A stretch of 51,214 bases of DNA, from positions 1 through 51,214 of the forward strand of contig SCMV01000029.1 of NCBI GenBank assembly GCA_005502875.1. Direction: 5' to 3'. This DNA is from Comamonadaceae bacterium 2PF. GTDB taxonomy: Bacteria; Pseudomonadota; Gammaproteobacteria; Burkholderiales; Burkholderiaceae_C. The notes under the pieces were generated by a model. The model ran no database searches. It was not told where the DNA came from and worked only from the letters and a program-made list of their open reading frames with translations. The position numbers and the translations under genes were made by a program. Within the stretch, counting starts at the first letter, position 1; every line of letters starts with the position of its first letter. Below are positions 32,685 through 41,547 of the stretch, one piece after another.

Positions 32685-34613
32685 ATGAACACCCAGGTCA
32701 TCGAAGTCATCATTGGCGTGGTCCTGGCATTTGCCCTGGTCAGCCTGATGGCCACGACAGTGCAAGAGTTGTGGACCTCAGGCACCAGCATGCGCGGCAA
32801 GGTCCTGATCCAGTCCATTGTCTCGCTGGTGGGCGACGACAAGCCCTTTGCCCAGGCCATCATGGACCACCCATTGATAGTGTCCATGGCGGCACAAACG
32901 CAAACCGAGCGCGAGAGCCGCAAGCCCAGCTATCTCAAAGCCGACGTGTTTGTGACGGCGCTGCTAGGCCACTTAGTCGACGCCTACGCCTCGGGGCAAC
33001 GGCCCGCAACCCCGGAGCAATTGCTGTCGGCCATTCGCAGTGGTGCTGTGCCCATCACTGCGGCGCAGCTTGCGGGGTCTACGGCCACCGGCCCCAATGA
33101 TCTGTTCATGAGAGGCATGTCAGCCCTGGTCATGGGTGTGGAGCACGATTGGCCAGCGTTTGAAGCTCGCCTCATGGCCTGGTATGACGCGGTGGGCGAG
33201 CGGGCCACAGGCTGGTTCAAGCGCAAGACGCAACTGGGCCTCATCGTGATTGGCACGTTGCTGGCGGCCAGCATGAACATCAGCGCCACGGTGATTGCCT
33301 CCAGGCTCTGGAGTGATGCACCTTTGCGTGCAAGGGTGGCGGACATGGCGACCACCGTATCCAGGTTGCATGAAGGCTCGGCGGTGGATGCGGCCGTTGG
33401 CCTTGCGGCCTCCGAGCCTGAGGTTAGCCATTCATTGCCGCCTTCGGTGTCCCGACTGCCAGATGAAGCCCATCGCCTGATCGAAGCCATGTGGACGCCG
33501 CTGGGTGCTTTGGACCAGAACGTTGACATGGAACGCAAAAAGGCCGTGGGCGGGATGGGTGAGAGCCTGGCGTCGATGCAGGAAGATGCCCGGCAATGGT
33601 TGGAGAGCCCGACGGGTGATTCTGAGGCGCGCCGAGTGGCTCTGCTCAAGAAGGCCATAGGTTTGCTGGGCCAGATCCCCGCCTCGGTCAGCTACGACAC
33701 CTTGCGGCCACTTGCCCAGGAGCTGCATCGATTGCTGGACGTCAAACCGCCGGCGCCCATCAAGGCTGCTGAAACGAAAGCTTCAGGTTCGTACCTGGAG
33801 GCCCAACTCAGGCGGTGCTTGCGTGAGACATCGGCTAGCGAACTCAGCGAGCAGGAAATGGCCTTTCAGAGCCAGCTGTGCACCATGAAGCTGATGCAGG
33901 ACGCCGGCTTCCCGATGGGTTGGTCCAAACAGAACCAGCCCTATCTGTTCAGAGATGCGTGTGACCTCAAGGCTGGGGAGTGCCAGGAGGGGTGGCGTGA
34001 CTATGCCGACTACGGCCTGATGTTCCTGGGCTGGCTCATGATGGGCTTGGCGGCCACCTTGGGTGCGCCCTTCTGGTTCGATGCCCTGGGCAAGCTCACT
34101 CGACTTCGCGCCTCGGGTGCGAAGCCCGAGGAGAAAACAGGCGGCACCGACGCAGCGGGTGGCGGAGGCTCAGGCAAGGGGGTGCTCACACCGCCTTCGA
34201 GCCCGACCGCGCCAGCCGGGTCGGGGGCGGGCACTACGGACCTAGCGTTTAACGACCACGAGCATGCCCTGAGCATCATGCAAGTCCAGCGCATCCAGCG
34301 CGTCTTGGGCATGGCCGAGCTCGAACTGACCGGCCTGTTTGATGACGCCACCCGCACCGCCATCCAGGCTTGGCAAGAAAGGCGGCAAGCTGGCTCTGGT
34401 ACCGGCCAGCTGACCGAACTTCAGATCATTGAGCTGTTGCAGATGCCGGTTCCTCAGGCATCGATATCGCCTACCGGCGCCGCAGCAAATTCCGGCTCCG
34501 GCCCTGCCTCCGATAGCGAAGAGTTCAATGACGACTGTTGCGGCAAACCCCCGGAAGTCGTCACAGACAACGCCGACCTGCCCGCCGCTTCAGGTGGTGT
34601 GGCCTCAACCTGA
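32685..34613 (+). CDS. Membrane protein with C-terminal peptidoglycan-binding domain
   Basis: A 642-residue protein. Hydrophobic segments lie at about 4-25 (VIEVIIGVVLAFALVSLMAT), 182-208 (LGLIVIGTLLAASMN) and 442-466 (GLMFLGWLMMGLAATLG). A large helical region lies between the last two. A Gly/Ser/Pro linker leads to a PG_binding_1-like domain (about 524-585: VQRIQRVLGMAELELTGLFD, TRTAIQAWQ). It probably spans the inner membrane and touches the wall. The rest is not recognised. The ribosome-binding site AGGAAGGTGGAAAG precedes it, and the amidase gene starts 9 bp after the stop. Confidence 0.75.
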   Translation: MNTQVIEVIIGVVLAFALVSLMATTVQELWTSGTSMRGKVLIQSIVSLVGDDKPFAQAIMDHPLIVSMAAQTQTERESRKPSYLKADVFVTALLGHLVDAYASGQRPATPEQLLSAIRSGAVPITAAQLAGSTATGPNDLFMRGMSALVMGVEHDWPAFEARLMAWYDAVGERATGWFKRKTQLGLIVIGTLLAASMNISATVIASRLWSDAPLRARVADMATTVSRLHEGSAVDAAVGLAASEPEVSHSLPPSVSRLPDEAHRLIEAMWTPLGALDQNVDMERKKAVGGMGESLASMQEDARQWLESPTGDSEARRVALLKKAIGLLGQIPASVSYDTLRPLAQELHRLLDVKPPAPIKAAETKASGSYLEAQLRRCLRETSASELSEQEMAFQSQLCTMKLMQDAGFPMGWSKQNQPYLFRDACDLKAGECQEGWRDYADYGLMFLGWLMMGLAATLGAPFWFDALGKLTRLRASGAKPEEKTGGTDAAGGGGSGKGVLTPPSSPTAPAGSGAGTTDLAFNDHEHALSIMQVQRIQRVLGMAELELTGLFDDATRTAIQAWQERRQAGSGTGQLTELQIIELLQMPVPQASISPTGAAANSGSGPASDSEEFNDDCCGKPPEVVTDNADLPAASGGVAST

Positions 34614-34622
34614 GGACTCGTC

Positions 34623-35420
34623 ATGGCTTACAAATTGGCGTGGATGCCTCCTGTGTTGCTGCACGCAGGTCTCAAGGTGGCCGAGGTGCCGGGCTGGCAG
34701 GGCCATGGGCGGGCCGAGATGGGGGATGTCTTTGGCGTGATGATCCACCACACGGCGGGCCCTGCCAAAGGCAACATGCCGTCCCTGCACACCCTGGTCA
34801 ATGGTCGAAGTGGTTTGAACGGCCCCCTGGCCAACCTGGGTCTGGGGCGCGATGGCACCTGGTATGTGGTGGCAGCCGGGCGTGCCAACCATGCGGGCGA
34901 GGGGCTCTGGCAGGGCATTCGCAACACCGGCAACGGGCGCTTCATTGGTATTGAATGCGAGAACCCTGGGACTAAGGACCACATGCCCTGGCCTGACGTG
35001 CAAACGCAGGCCCTGCTCCAGGGCGTAGCGGCGCTGCTGAAGTACCTGGGCCTGCCGGCATCGCGTTGTATCGGGCACAAGGAATACGCACCTAGCCGAA
35101 AAATTGACCCGCTGCTGAAAATGGATCCGTTTCGTGCTGAGTTGGCTCTGCGGCTTCAGCAAGGGGTGGCGCCGCTGCCGCCCATTCCAGCGTCAGAGCT
35201 AGCGCCCGTTGCCGGCCAGGCTGTGGCGCGCCCCACTTTGCGGCGAGGCAGCCACGGGCCTTTTGTGGAAGCCCTGCAAATGTATCTTGGGGTTCAGCCA
35301 ATCGACGGTAGCTTCGGTCCCGCTACCGAAGCAATGGTCAGAGTTTTTCAAGAAGACCATGGGTTGGTGCCAGATGGAATCGTGGGGCCCAGGACTTGGG
35401 CCCTGACGGATGGCGCTTGA
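34623..35420 (+). CDS. N-acetylmuramoyl-L-alanine amidase (Amidase_2) with peptidoglycan-binding domain
   Basis: A 265-residue endolysin-like protein. The amidase domain (about 30-165) has the zinc-ligand regions MIHHTAG (H42) and [14 protein letters not shown], and the motif ANHAGEG. A PG_binding_1 domain forms the C-terminus (about 200-263: [43 protein letters not shown]). It cuts the amide bond between MurNAc and the stem peptide. There is no signal peptide, as in phage endolysins. It is the last gene of the four-gene operon. Confidence 0.9.
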   Translation: MAYKLAWMPPVLLHAGLKVAEVPGWQGHGRAEMGDVFGVMIHHTAGPAKGNMPSLHTLVNGRSGLNGPLANLGLGRDGTWYVVAAGRANHAGEGLWQGIRNTGNGRFIGIECENPGTKDHMPWPDVQTQALLQGVAALLKYLGLPASRCIGHKEYAPSRKIDPLLKMDPFRAELALRLQQGVAPLPPIPASELAPVAGQAVARPTLRRGSHGPFVEALQMYLGVQPIDGSFGPATEAMVRVFQEDHGLVPDGIVGPRTWALTDGA

Positions 35421-35761
35421 GAGTGCTGATGATTGCTGGTTGTCGCAGCAATCGTGGCATGGGCCACGCGCAGTAACTCTGTCGTAGCGTCCCGAGTTCT
35501 GTGTCGCGAGGGCACGCTAAGTTGTTGATTCACGTCAAGATAATTCGCGAGAACTATGCCGCCCTACGAAATTAAAACGATGCCAAAAAACGCCCGGCTC
35601 AGCCGGGCGTTTTGCTTTGTGGGGGAACAAGTCGCGGCACTTGGCCATGTACGCCTGGTAACCCTCTGCCTATGATTTTGGGGCGATCATTTGCGCGCCC
35701 GCTCGTGCCGAATCGCCCCAGCCGAGCGTGCAATCCTCACCTCACAAAATCAGGAAGAGAA
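35421..35761 (+). terminator. Gap after the amidase gene with a strong terminator
   Basis: The only clear element is a hairpin with a 12-bp perfect stem (35587-35598 with 35602-35613) and a TCA loop, ending in TTTT. The remainder holds no gene I can support; it includes the leader and AGGAAGAGA ribosome-binding site of the next gene. Confidence 0.85.
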
Positions 35762-37528
35762 ATGAAACACCATCATCGCGTGGCGGCAGCCGTGCTCGCC
35801 GTTTTCGGTTCTTCTGCGGCCTTCGCCGCGACGCCCATGGTGCTGCAGGGCAGCGCCAGCCTCAGTGATCTCCAGCTGAGCATCACCGATTTCCGTCCAG
35901 ACGATGGGGTCGCTGCACAAGCCAAGCTGATCAATCGAGGCTCGGGCACCCTCAACACCAATTGCTGTGATTATGAAAGCGGCTCTTTCGACGCACGGGT
36001 CCTTCACCTCACGGCAGACAACCTGACCCAGGCACAAACCGGCCGTGTGTCCATGGCGGGTGGCAACCTCAGTGCCAAGCGCACAGCCGATGGCGCCACC
36101 GTTCAGATGGGCATCAACAAGGATCAGTTCGAAGCGGTCCACATCTACCAAGGCAAGTGGGAGTCGAACAGCATCGGCGCCGACGCGAGCGTGAGCCTGC
36201 AGGGTTACCAACTCGAGCTGGCCCCGGGCACGGAGCTTCGCCTGTCGGGCAACACCACGGCCGATGCCTCGATCGACATGACGCAGCAAGAGGTGCAGGG
36301 CAGCGTGGCGCAATTCTGGCCTGTGATGACAACAGTGAATGTGTCCACCAGGCTTGACGTCTGGGCAGCGTATGGTTCCAGTGGACTCGAGTTCCTGGTC
36401 AAGCCCGAAGGAGAAAATGCCTTCGCGGGTGGAGACATCTCCCAGGTTCGGCAAGAGGGCGTGATCATCTCCAACACCCCCACCCAACTGCATGAGAGCG
36501 CCTCCTTTCTCTACGTCATCCGCAACGTGAGCACGCAAAGCAAGGTTCTCGATGTGCTCTGGCGCGTTGACGCTTCGGGCGGTGCGTCGTATTACGGCAT
36601 CCCATCGATCCCTGAACCAGAGACCTGGGCTTTGATGCTGGGTGGGTTGATGGCACTCGGTGCGTTCGCCCGGCGTCGTCGTGCCGGAGCAGCCGTGTGC
36701 GCCGCTGCGCTGATGGCACCGGTGTTCGCTCAAGCGGCCCCGATCGTCAGCGCCGAGGGCAGCCTGGTGTCCATCGATGCGCGCGGCGAGGCCGAGGGCA
36801 GCTACCGCATCGAGCCGCAGACGGAGGGCTTCGTGGCCAGCACAGACAGCCTCTACGGCTACGACCACGGATACCTGAACTACAACGAGTTCTACTTCAC
36901 CTACAGCCATGCAGGGGCCCAAAGCTACTACCTGAACAGCGGCGCGTTGCGTGTTTTCGCGGGCGCGGCTCAAGGCAGCAACAAACCCGCCATGTCCAAG
37001 GCAGCGGCCCAACTTGAATGGACCGATGTCGTCACGAACGACACCGGCAATGCGGGCGTCGCAACCCTTTCCTTCTCCACCTTCCAGAACAGCTATGCAC
37101 CTTACTGGGCGATGGGCAAAGACAACCACTTCCGGGCGTCGGTGTGGCTGGATGGACAGGATGACCAACCTGTTTGGTTCTCCGCACTGGACACCGTGGT
37201 CAACCCTGCTGGGCAGGTCAGCAACGTTTTGTCTGGCGCCGACATCGGTTTGATCGACTGGGGCGGGAGCGCCTATGGGACCGGTTCCAAGAACCTGACG
37301 ATCAACCTGGGCGCGATCGCTTCGGGCCAAAGCCGCAAGGTGCATTTCAAGATCGAGATGAGCATGGCTGATGGCTACTACGACAGCGGGATGTTCCTGG
37401 AAACGTCGGCACCGCTGCTGGCGGTCTCCAGCGTTTCCAGCGTGCCTGAGCCCTCTGCCTGGTTGATGGGCTTGTTCGGTGCCGTGGCCTGCGCAGGCCT
37501 GACCAGGCGCGCTCGCCCGCAGCTTTGA
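35762..37528 (+). CDS. Tandem double PEP-CTERM protein
   Basis: A 588-residue single reading frame holding two complete exported-protein modules. Module 1: signal peptide (1-22, ending AFA), a beta-rich body and a PEP-CTERM signal at about 283-310 (IPEPETWALMLGGL then RRRRA). Directly behind lies a second signal-peptide-like stretch (about 311-330, VCAAALMAPVFAQAAP). Module 2 ends in another PEP-CTERM signal at about 561-588 (VPEPSAWLMGLFGAVA then RRARPQL). A GTG at 36695, with GGAG 5 bp upstream, could start module 2 separately. Module 1 is homologous to the protein at 23762. Confidence 0.8.
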   Translation: MKHHHRVAAAVLAVFGSSAAFAATPMVLQGSASLSDLQLSITDFRPDDGVAAQAKLINRGSGTLNTNCCDYESGSFDARVLHLTADNLTQAQTGRVSMAGGNLSAKRTADGATVQMGINKDQFEAVHIYQGKWESNSIGADASVSLQGYQLELAPGTELRLSGNTTADASIDMTQQEVQGSVAQFWPVMTTVNVSTRLDVWAAYGSSGLEFLVKPEGENAFAGGDISQVRQEGVIISNTPTQLHESASFLYVIRNVSTQSKVLDVLWRVDASGGASYYGIPSIPEPETWALMLGGLMALGAFARRRRAGAAVCAAALMAPVFAQAAPIVSAEGSLVSIDARGEAEGSYRIEPQTEGFVASTDSLYGYDHGYLNYNEFYFTYSHAGAQSYYLNSGALRVFAGAAQGSNKPAMSKAAAQLEWTDVVTNDTGNAGVATLSFSTFQNSYAPYWAMGKDNHFRASVWLDGQDDQPVWFSALDTVVNPAGQVSNVLSGADIGLIDWGGSAYGTGSKNLTINLGAIASGQSRKVHFKIEMSMADGYYDSGMFLETSAPLLAVSSVSSVPEPSAWLMGLFGAVACAGLTRRARPQL

Positions 37529-37548
37529 CAACCAGCCGAGGCCCTGGT

Positions 37549-37570
37549 GCCCCCCTAAGCCTTGGGGGGC
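37549..37570 (+). terminator. Weak hairpin after the tandem PEP-CTERM gene
   Basis: GCCCCCC (37549-37555) pairs with GGGGGGC (37564-37570) around an 8-base loop. No T run follows, so termination is uncertain. Confidence 0.4.
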
Positions 37571-37678
37571 GTGCCTGCCCAGGGTCAAGCTGACGACATC
37601 CGCGCGAAACGTCAACGCCCGCCCGTGGCATGCTGATCCGTGGTGCCCGGCCGGGCGTCGCACAAAAAGGGAGTCAGC

Positions 37679-40024
37679 ATGGCCACACCAGCGCAGGATC
37701 AGGACCAGGATTGGGACCTGACCGACCCGCCCCGCGTGGTGCCCGCGCTGCTGCTGCCGGCCACCCTGCTGGCCCAGGACGCCCTGCCCCGCTTGCTCGC
37801 CAGCCAGGCCGACATCCTTGCGGTGCGGCGCGTCGAGAGCTTGACCGTCTACTGGTACAGCTTCCCCATGGACTGGGCGCGCGAGCGCGTGCGCCAGGCC
37901 GACCCGCAGGCCACGCTCAAGCGCGTGCTCGACCTGCACGAGTTCCTGTCGGCGCCCGTTCGCGCGGCCAATGACAGCGCGCTGCAAGCACCCCTGGACC
38001 GCGATGCCGTGGTGCTCGACGGCGATCGCTTCGTGGGCGTGCAGCCACCGCTAACAGCTCAGAGCAGGCCGGTCCAGGCCCCGGTGACGTCGCCTGCGAT
38101 GGCGACTCGGCCGACCAGCCAACCCTCGACCAGCCGTCGGCCTCACGCAGGTCAGGAGCAGTTTGGCCAGGTGCAGCAGCAAATCCAGCACCAGGAGCGC
38201 AGCCCCTTCACCCAGCACCAGAATGCGTTGCCGCCAGAGGTGGCGCTTCCCGAGATGGCCGGCGCAGAGCCACCGAGTTTCAGCATCGAGATGGCCCCCG
38301 AGGCGATGCCCGAGGCCCTGCCTGAAACCGCCGCACCGTCCACGTCGTCGCCGCCGCAGCCCTTCAGCGCCCACCCCCGCCTGGATGCACCCGACGTCGT
38401 CCAGCCCCGCCAGGCCTTCACCGTCACCGTGGGCCTGGCCGAGCAGGCGCAAGCCGGCGTCATCGGTGGCCCGGTGGTGCTGGACCTGCCCGCCAACGTG
38501 CAAACCTTCGAGCTGGGCGTGCAGCTCATCGTCGAGGGCTTCGAGGCGCCGGCAGGCCAGGGCCTGCAAGCCACGTTGCAGGTCAACCGCGCCCGCCCGG
38601 GTGACGCCACGGTGCAGTTCCAACTGGTGGCGCCTGGCCTGGCCAGCGACGAGCTCACGCGCCTGAGCAGCCTGCGCGTGCTCTACCTGTTCGAAGGCCA
38701 GGTGTGCGGCATGGCGCTGCGCCGCATCGCGGTGGTGGCCAGCCAGCCTCAGGCCGCCGAGCATCAGCCCGCACACGTGCAAGGCCATGGCCAGGTCTGG
38801 ACGCAATCCGCGCCGCAGGCCAGCCCCGTCAACGTGCAGACCGGCTTGCCCCCGGTGGACCTCACCGTCGTCATCGACCAGCCCGATGCAGACCCCAGTC
38901 AGGGCCGCTTCGTGTGGCGCTTCACCTCGCCGCACACCACCGACCTGCCCCTTCACGCGGTGCCCTCCGACCTCGGCACCGGCGGCGAAGAGTTCGGCGG
39001 CAAGGTGATCAACGAGGTGCACCAGGCCACCTTGCTCGACATGGCAGAGCTCATGGTCACCGGCCTGGGCCGCACCATCCACGACGCGGCGCCGCCCGAG
39101 CTCTGGCAGGCCTTGCGCACGGTGCACCGCGCCATGCAGGCGGCGGGCGAACACCGCGCGCTCAACGTGCTGCTGCTCACCGCCGAGCCGCACGTGCCCT
39201 GGGAGTTGGCCTTGTTCGACGACGCCGACAAGCTCATCGCCGACGCGCCGCCGCTGCTGGGCTGCCAGGTCAACCTGGGCCGCTGGCCGCTGGACCACAG
39301 CGAGCTGCCGCCACGCGCCCACGTCGATGTTCAGCACATGGCCGCCGTGGTGGGTGACTACGCCGCGCGCTCGGGCTGGCGCAAGCTTCAGCAGGCCACA
39401 GAAGAAGGCGCCCAGCTGGTGCAGCGCTACCAGGCCTTGCAACTGGCCGCCGACGCGCCGCAGATCAAGAAGCTGCTCACCGCGCGGCTGGGCGACGTCG
39501 ACCCCGGCCACGGTGCCGAGGCCGTGCACTTCGCCTGCCACGGTGAGGCGATGCAGCAGCACGCGCTGGACGCGGCCGTCATCCTGGCCGATGGCATGCG
39601 CCTGAGCCCGCTGGTGTTCGCCAACGCGCCCTTGGGCAAACGCTCGGCGCCCTTCCTCTTCATGAACGCCTGCCAGGTCGGCAAGGCCAGCGAGCTGCTG
39701 GCCTCGTTCTCGGGTTTCGCGGGCGAGGCCATCAAGGGCGGCTTTCGGGGCTTCCTGGCGCCGCTGTGGTCGGTCGAAGACCAGTTGGCGCGCGACATCG
39801 CCCTGGGCTTTTACGAGCAGGTCTTTGGCGATGGCAGCCGCGCCCCGCGTGCCGTGGCCGAGGTGCTGCGAGAGATGCGCGCCCGCTTCGCCGACGCTGA
39901 GCCCAACAGCCTGACCCGCCTGGCCTACGTCTTCTATGGCCACCCCGGCCTGACCTTGAGCCGCATGCCCGCGCCCACTTTGAGCAACCCATCCACCTCG
40001 ACCACCCGGGAGCCCCAACCATGA
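37679..40024 (+). CDS. CHAT-domain (caspase-like) protease
   Basis: A 781-residue protein. It has a conserved-looking N-terminal domain (about 10-110: RVVPALLLPATLLAQDALPR, WYSFPMDWARERVR) and a Gln/Pro-rich linker (115-230). A beta-sandwich-like domain follows (about 231-350: PDVVQPRQAFTVTVGLAEQA), then a C-terminal CHAT peptidase (about 480-760). The dyad is H621 (HFACHGEA) and C665 (FMNACQVGKASE), followed by GFAGEAIKGGFRGFLAPLW. CHAT proteases are caspase relatives activated in bacterial conflict and cell-death systems. ATG at 37679 follows AAGGGAG. It overlaps the next gene by 4 bp. Confidence 0.88.
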   Translation: MATPAQDQDQDWDLTDPPRVVPALLLPATLLAQDALPRLLASQADILAVRRVESLTVYWYSFPMDWARERVRQADPQATLKRVLDLHEFLSAPVRAANDSALQAPLDRDAVVLDGDRFVGVQPPLTAQSRPVQAPVTSPAMATRPTSQPSTSRRPHAGQEQFGQVQQQIQHQERSPFTQHQNALPPEVALPEMAGAEPPSFSIEMAPEAMPEALPETAAPSTSSPPQPFSAHPRLDAPDVVQPRQAFTVTVGLAEQAQAGVIGGPVVLDLPANVQTFELGVQLIVEGFEAPAGQGLQATLQVNRARPGDATVQFQLVAPGLASDELTRLSSLRVLYLFEGQVCGMALRRIAVVASQPQAAEHQPAHVQGHGQVWTQSAPQASPVNVQTGLPPVDLTVVIDQPDADPSQGRFVWRFTSPHTTDLPLHAVPSDLGTGGEEFGGKVINEVHQATLLDMAELMVTGLGRTIHDAAPPELWQALRTVHRAMQAAGEHRALNVLLLTAEPHVPWELALFDDADKLIADAPPLLGCQVNLGRWPLDHSELPPRAHVDVQHMAAVVGDYAARSGWRKLQQATEEGAQLVQRYQALQLAADAPQIKKLLTARLGDVDPGHGAEAVHFACHGEAMQQHALDAAVILADGMRLSPLVFANAPLGKRSAPFLFMNACQVGKASELLASFSGFAGEAIKGGFRGFLAPLWSVEDQLARDIALGFYEQVFGDGSRAPRAVAEVLREMRARFADAEPNSLTRLAYVFYGHPGLTLSRMPAPTLSNPSTSTTREPQP

Positions 40025-41511
40025 CCACCTTGCACGGCGGCAGCCAAGCCATTCCCCTCGGCGGCAACCTCACGCTGCGCGCGCCCGGCCTGACGGGTCA
40101 GGCCCGCGTGCTGCCCCCGCGCCAGCCCGGCACGCGAGGCGAAGAGCTCGTCACGCCTGCGCTGGACGCGGCCCTGGCTCAGGCCGGCCTGGAAGAGGTC
40201 GCCACGGTGGAGCTGCAGGTCAACGTCGTGCCCCAGCCGCTGGCGGCCACGTCCATGCGCGGCCCCGATGGCGCCGACGCCTTCGAGCTCGAAGCGGCCG
40301 ACCCGGGCCCCGACCACGGCCAGGTGGTGCTGTCCATCGACGAAGCGGGTGCCATGCACTGGCACTTCCCGCTCGACGACGACCTGAACGTGCAGCCCGC
40401 AGCCACGCGTGGCGGTGGGCCTTCGCTGCGCTACCGCATCCCCAAGGAGGTGGCCGTGGCGCCGCCGGTGCTGGCCGAGCAGGCCACCACGCGCAGCCTC
40501 ATCGGCCTGGTGGGGCGCAAGCTGCTCAAGGTGCTGATCTACCCAATCGGTGACGCCATCTTCGGCCCCGTCATCGACAAGGCCATGGGCTTTTGGGAAA
40601 ACAAAAAGCGCCCGCACCACCTCAGCCGCTTCCCCTCGGCCGAGCGCCCTGACCTCACGGCGGCCGACTGGGCCGATCTCAGCCAGGGCCCGGCCTTGCT
40701 GTGGGTGCACGGCACCTTCAGCTCGTCACGCGCGGCCTTCGGCGGCGTGGACACCGCCACGCTGGGCGCGCTGCTGCCGCGATATGGCCAGCGCTCTTTC
40801 GCGTTCGACCACCCGAGCGTCTCGGCCTCACCGATGGAGAACGCCCGCTGGTTCTTCAGCCAGATGCCGGCCGACGCCAAGCTGGAGGTCGACATCGTCT
40901 GCCACAGCCGTGGCGGCCTGCTCAGCCGCCTGCTGGCCCTGCCTGCGCTGTGCGGGGGCGACGCCAGCCGCTTCAAGGTGCGTCGCATCGTGCTGGTGGG
41001 CGCCGCCAACGCGGGCACGCCCCTGGCCGACCCCGACCACGTGGTCGCCTTCCTGGACCGCACCACCACGGCCTTGAACCTGACCTCGGCCACGCCCGAC
41101 TGGGCCGATGCGCTGGAGGTGGTGATGGCGGTGGTCAAGGTGATCGGCCACGCGGGGCTCGCGGGCCTGGACGGCCTGGCCTCGATGCGGCCCGAGAACG
41201 ACTTCCTCAAGCAGCTCAACACCACGCCGCTGCCAGGCACCGAGCTGTATGGCATCGGCGCCGACTTCGAGCCTGCGGGTTTCGGCCTGGGAGCGGCCTT
41301 CTGCACGGGGGTGGACTCGGTGATCGACCGCGTGTTCGACACCCAGCCCAACGACCTGGTCGTGCCCACGCTGGGCATGTCGACCTGGGGTGGCGCGCTG
41401 CAGGTGCCCGCCGAGCGCTACCTGAGCTTCCCGGCGGCCAAGGGCGTGATGCACACGCAGTACTTCCAGCAGGCCGAGACCCGCCAGAAACTGATCGAGT
41501 GGTTGGGCTGA
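40021..41511 (+). CDS. Alpha/beta-hydrolase coupled to the CHAT protease
   Basis: A 496-residue protein. An N-terminal beta-rich domain (about 1-150) is followed by a hydrophobic or amphipathic segment (about 160-190, IGLVGRKLLKVLIYPIGDAI). An alpha/beta-hydrolase fold follows, with an oxyanion-type motif LLWVHGTFSS and the nucleophile elbow VCHSRGG (Ser296). The elbow is xHSRG instead of a canonical GxSxG. Its likely activity is lipase or esterase. The ATG overlaps the CHAT stop by 4 bp, so the two are coupled. There is no signal peptide. It could be the CHAT substrate or a parallel effector; this is inference. Confidence 0.82.
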   Translation: MTTLHGGSQAIPLGGNLTLRAPGLTGQARVLPPRQPGTRGEELVTPALDAALAQAGLEEVATVELQVNVVPQPLAATSMRGPDGADAFELEAADPGPDHGQVVLSIDEAGAMHWHFPLDDDLNVQPAATRGGGPSLRYRIPKEVAVAPPVLAEQATTRSLIGLVGRKLLKVLIYPIGDAIFGPVIDKAMGFWENKKRPHHLSRFPSAERPDLTAADWADLSQGPALLWVHGTFSSSRAAFGGVDTATLGALLPRYGQRSFAFDHPSVSASPMENARWFFSQMPADAKLEVDIVCHSRGGLLSRLLALPALCGGDASRFKVRRIVLVGAANAGTPLADPDHVVAFLDRTTTALNLTSATPDWADALEVVMAVVKVIGHAGLAGLDGLASMRPENDFLKQLNTTPLPGTELYGIGADFEPAGFGLGAAFCTGVDSVIDRVFDTQPNDLVVPTLGMSTWGGALQVPAERYLSFPAAKGVMHTQYFQQAETRQKLIEWLG

Positions 41512-41547
41512 GCCAGGCCGCACAGCCACAAGAGGGCGCGCTGCAGA

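Noticed and set aside
29596..35420. Prophage lysis cassette
   Set aside because: There is an endolysin-like amidase, but the membrane protein is far larger than a holin, and no integrase, terminase, capsid or tail gene lies nearby. A phage origin of single domains remains possible.
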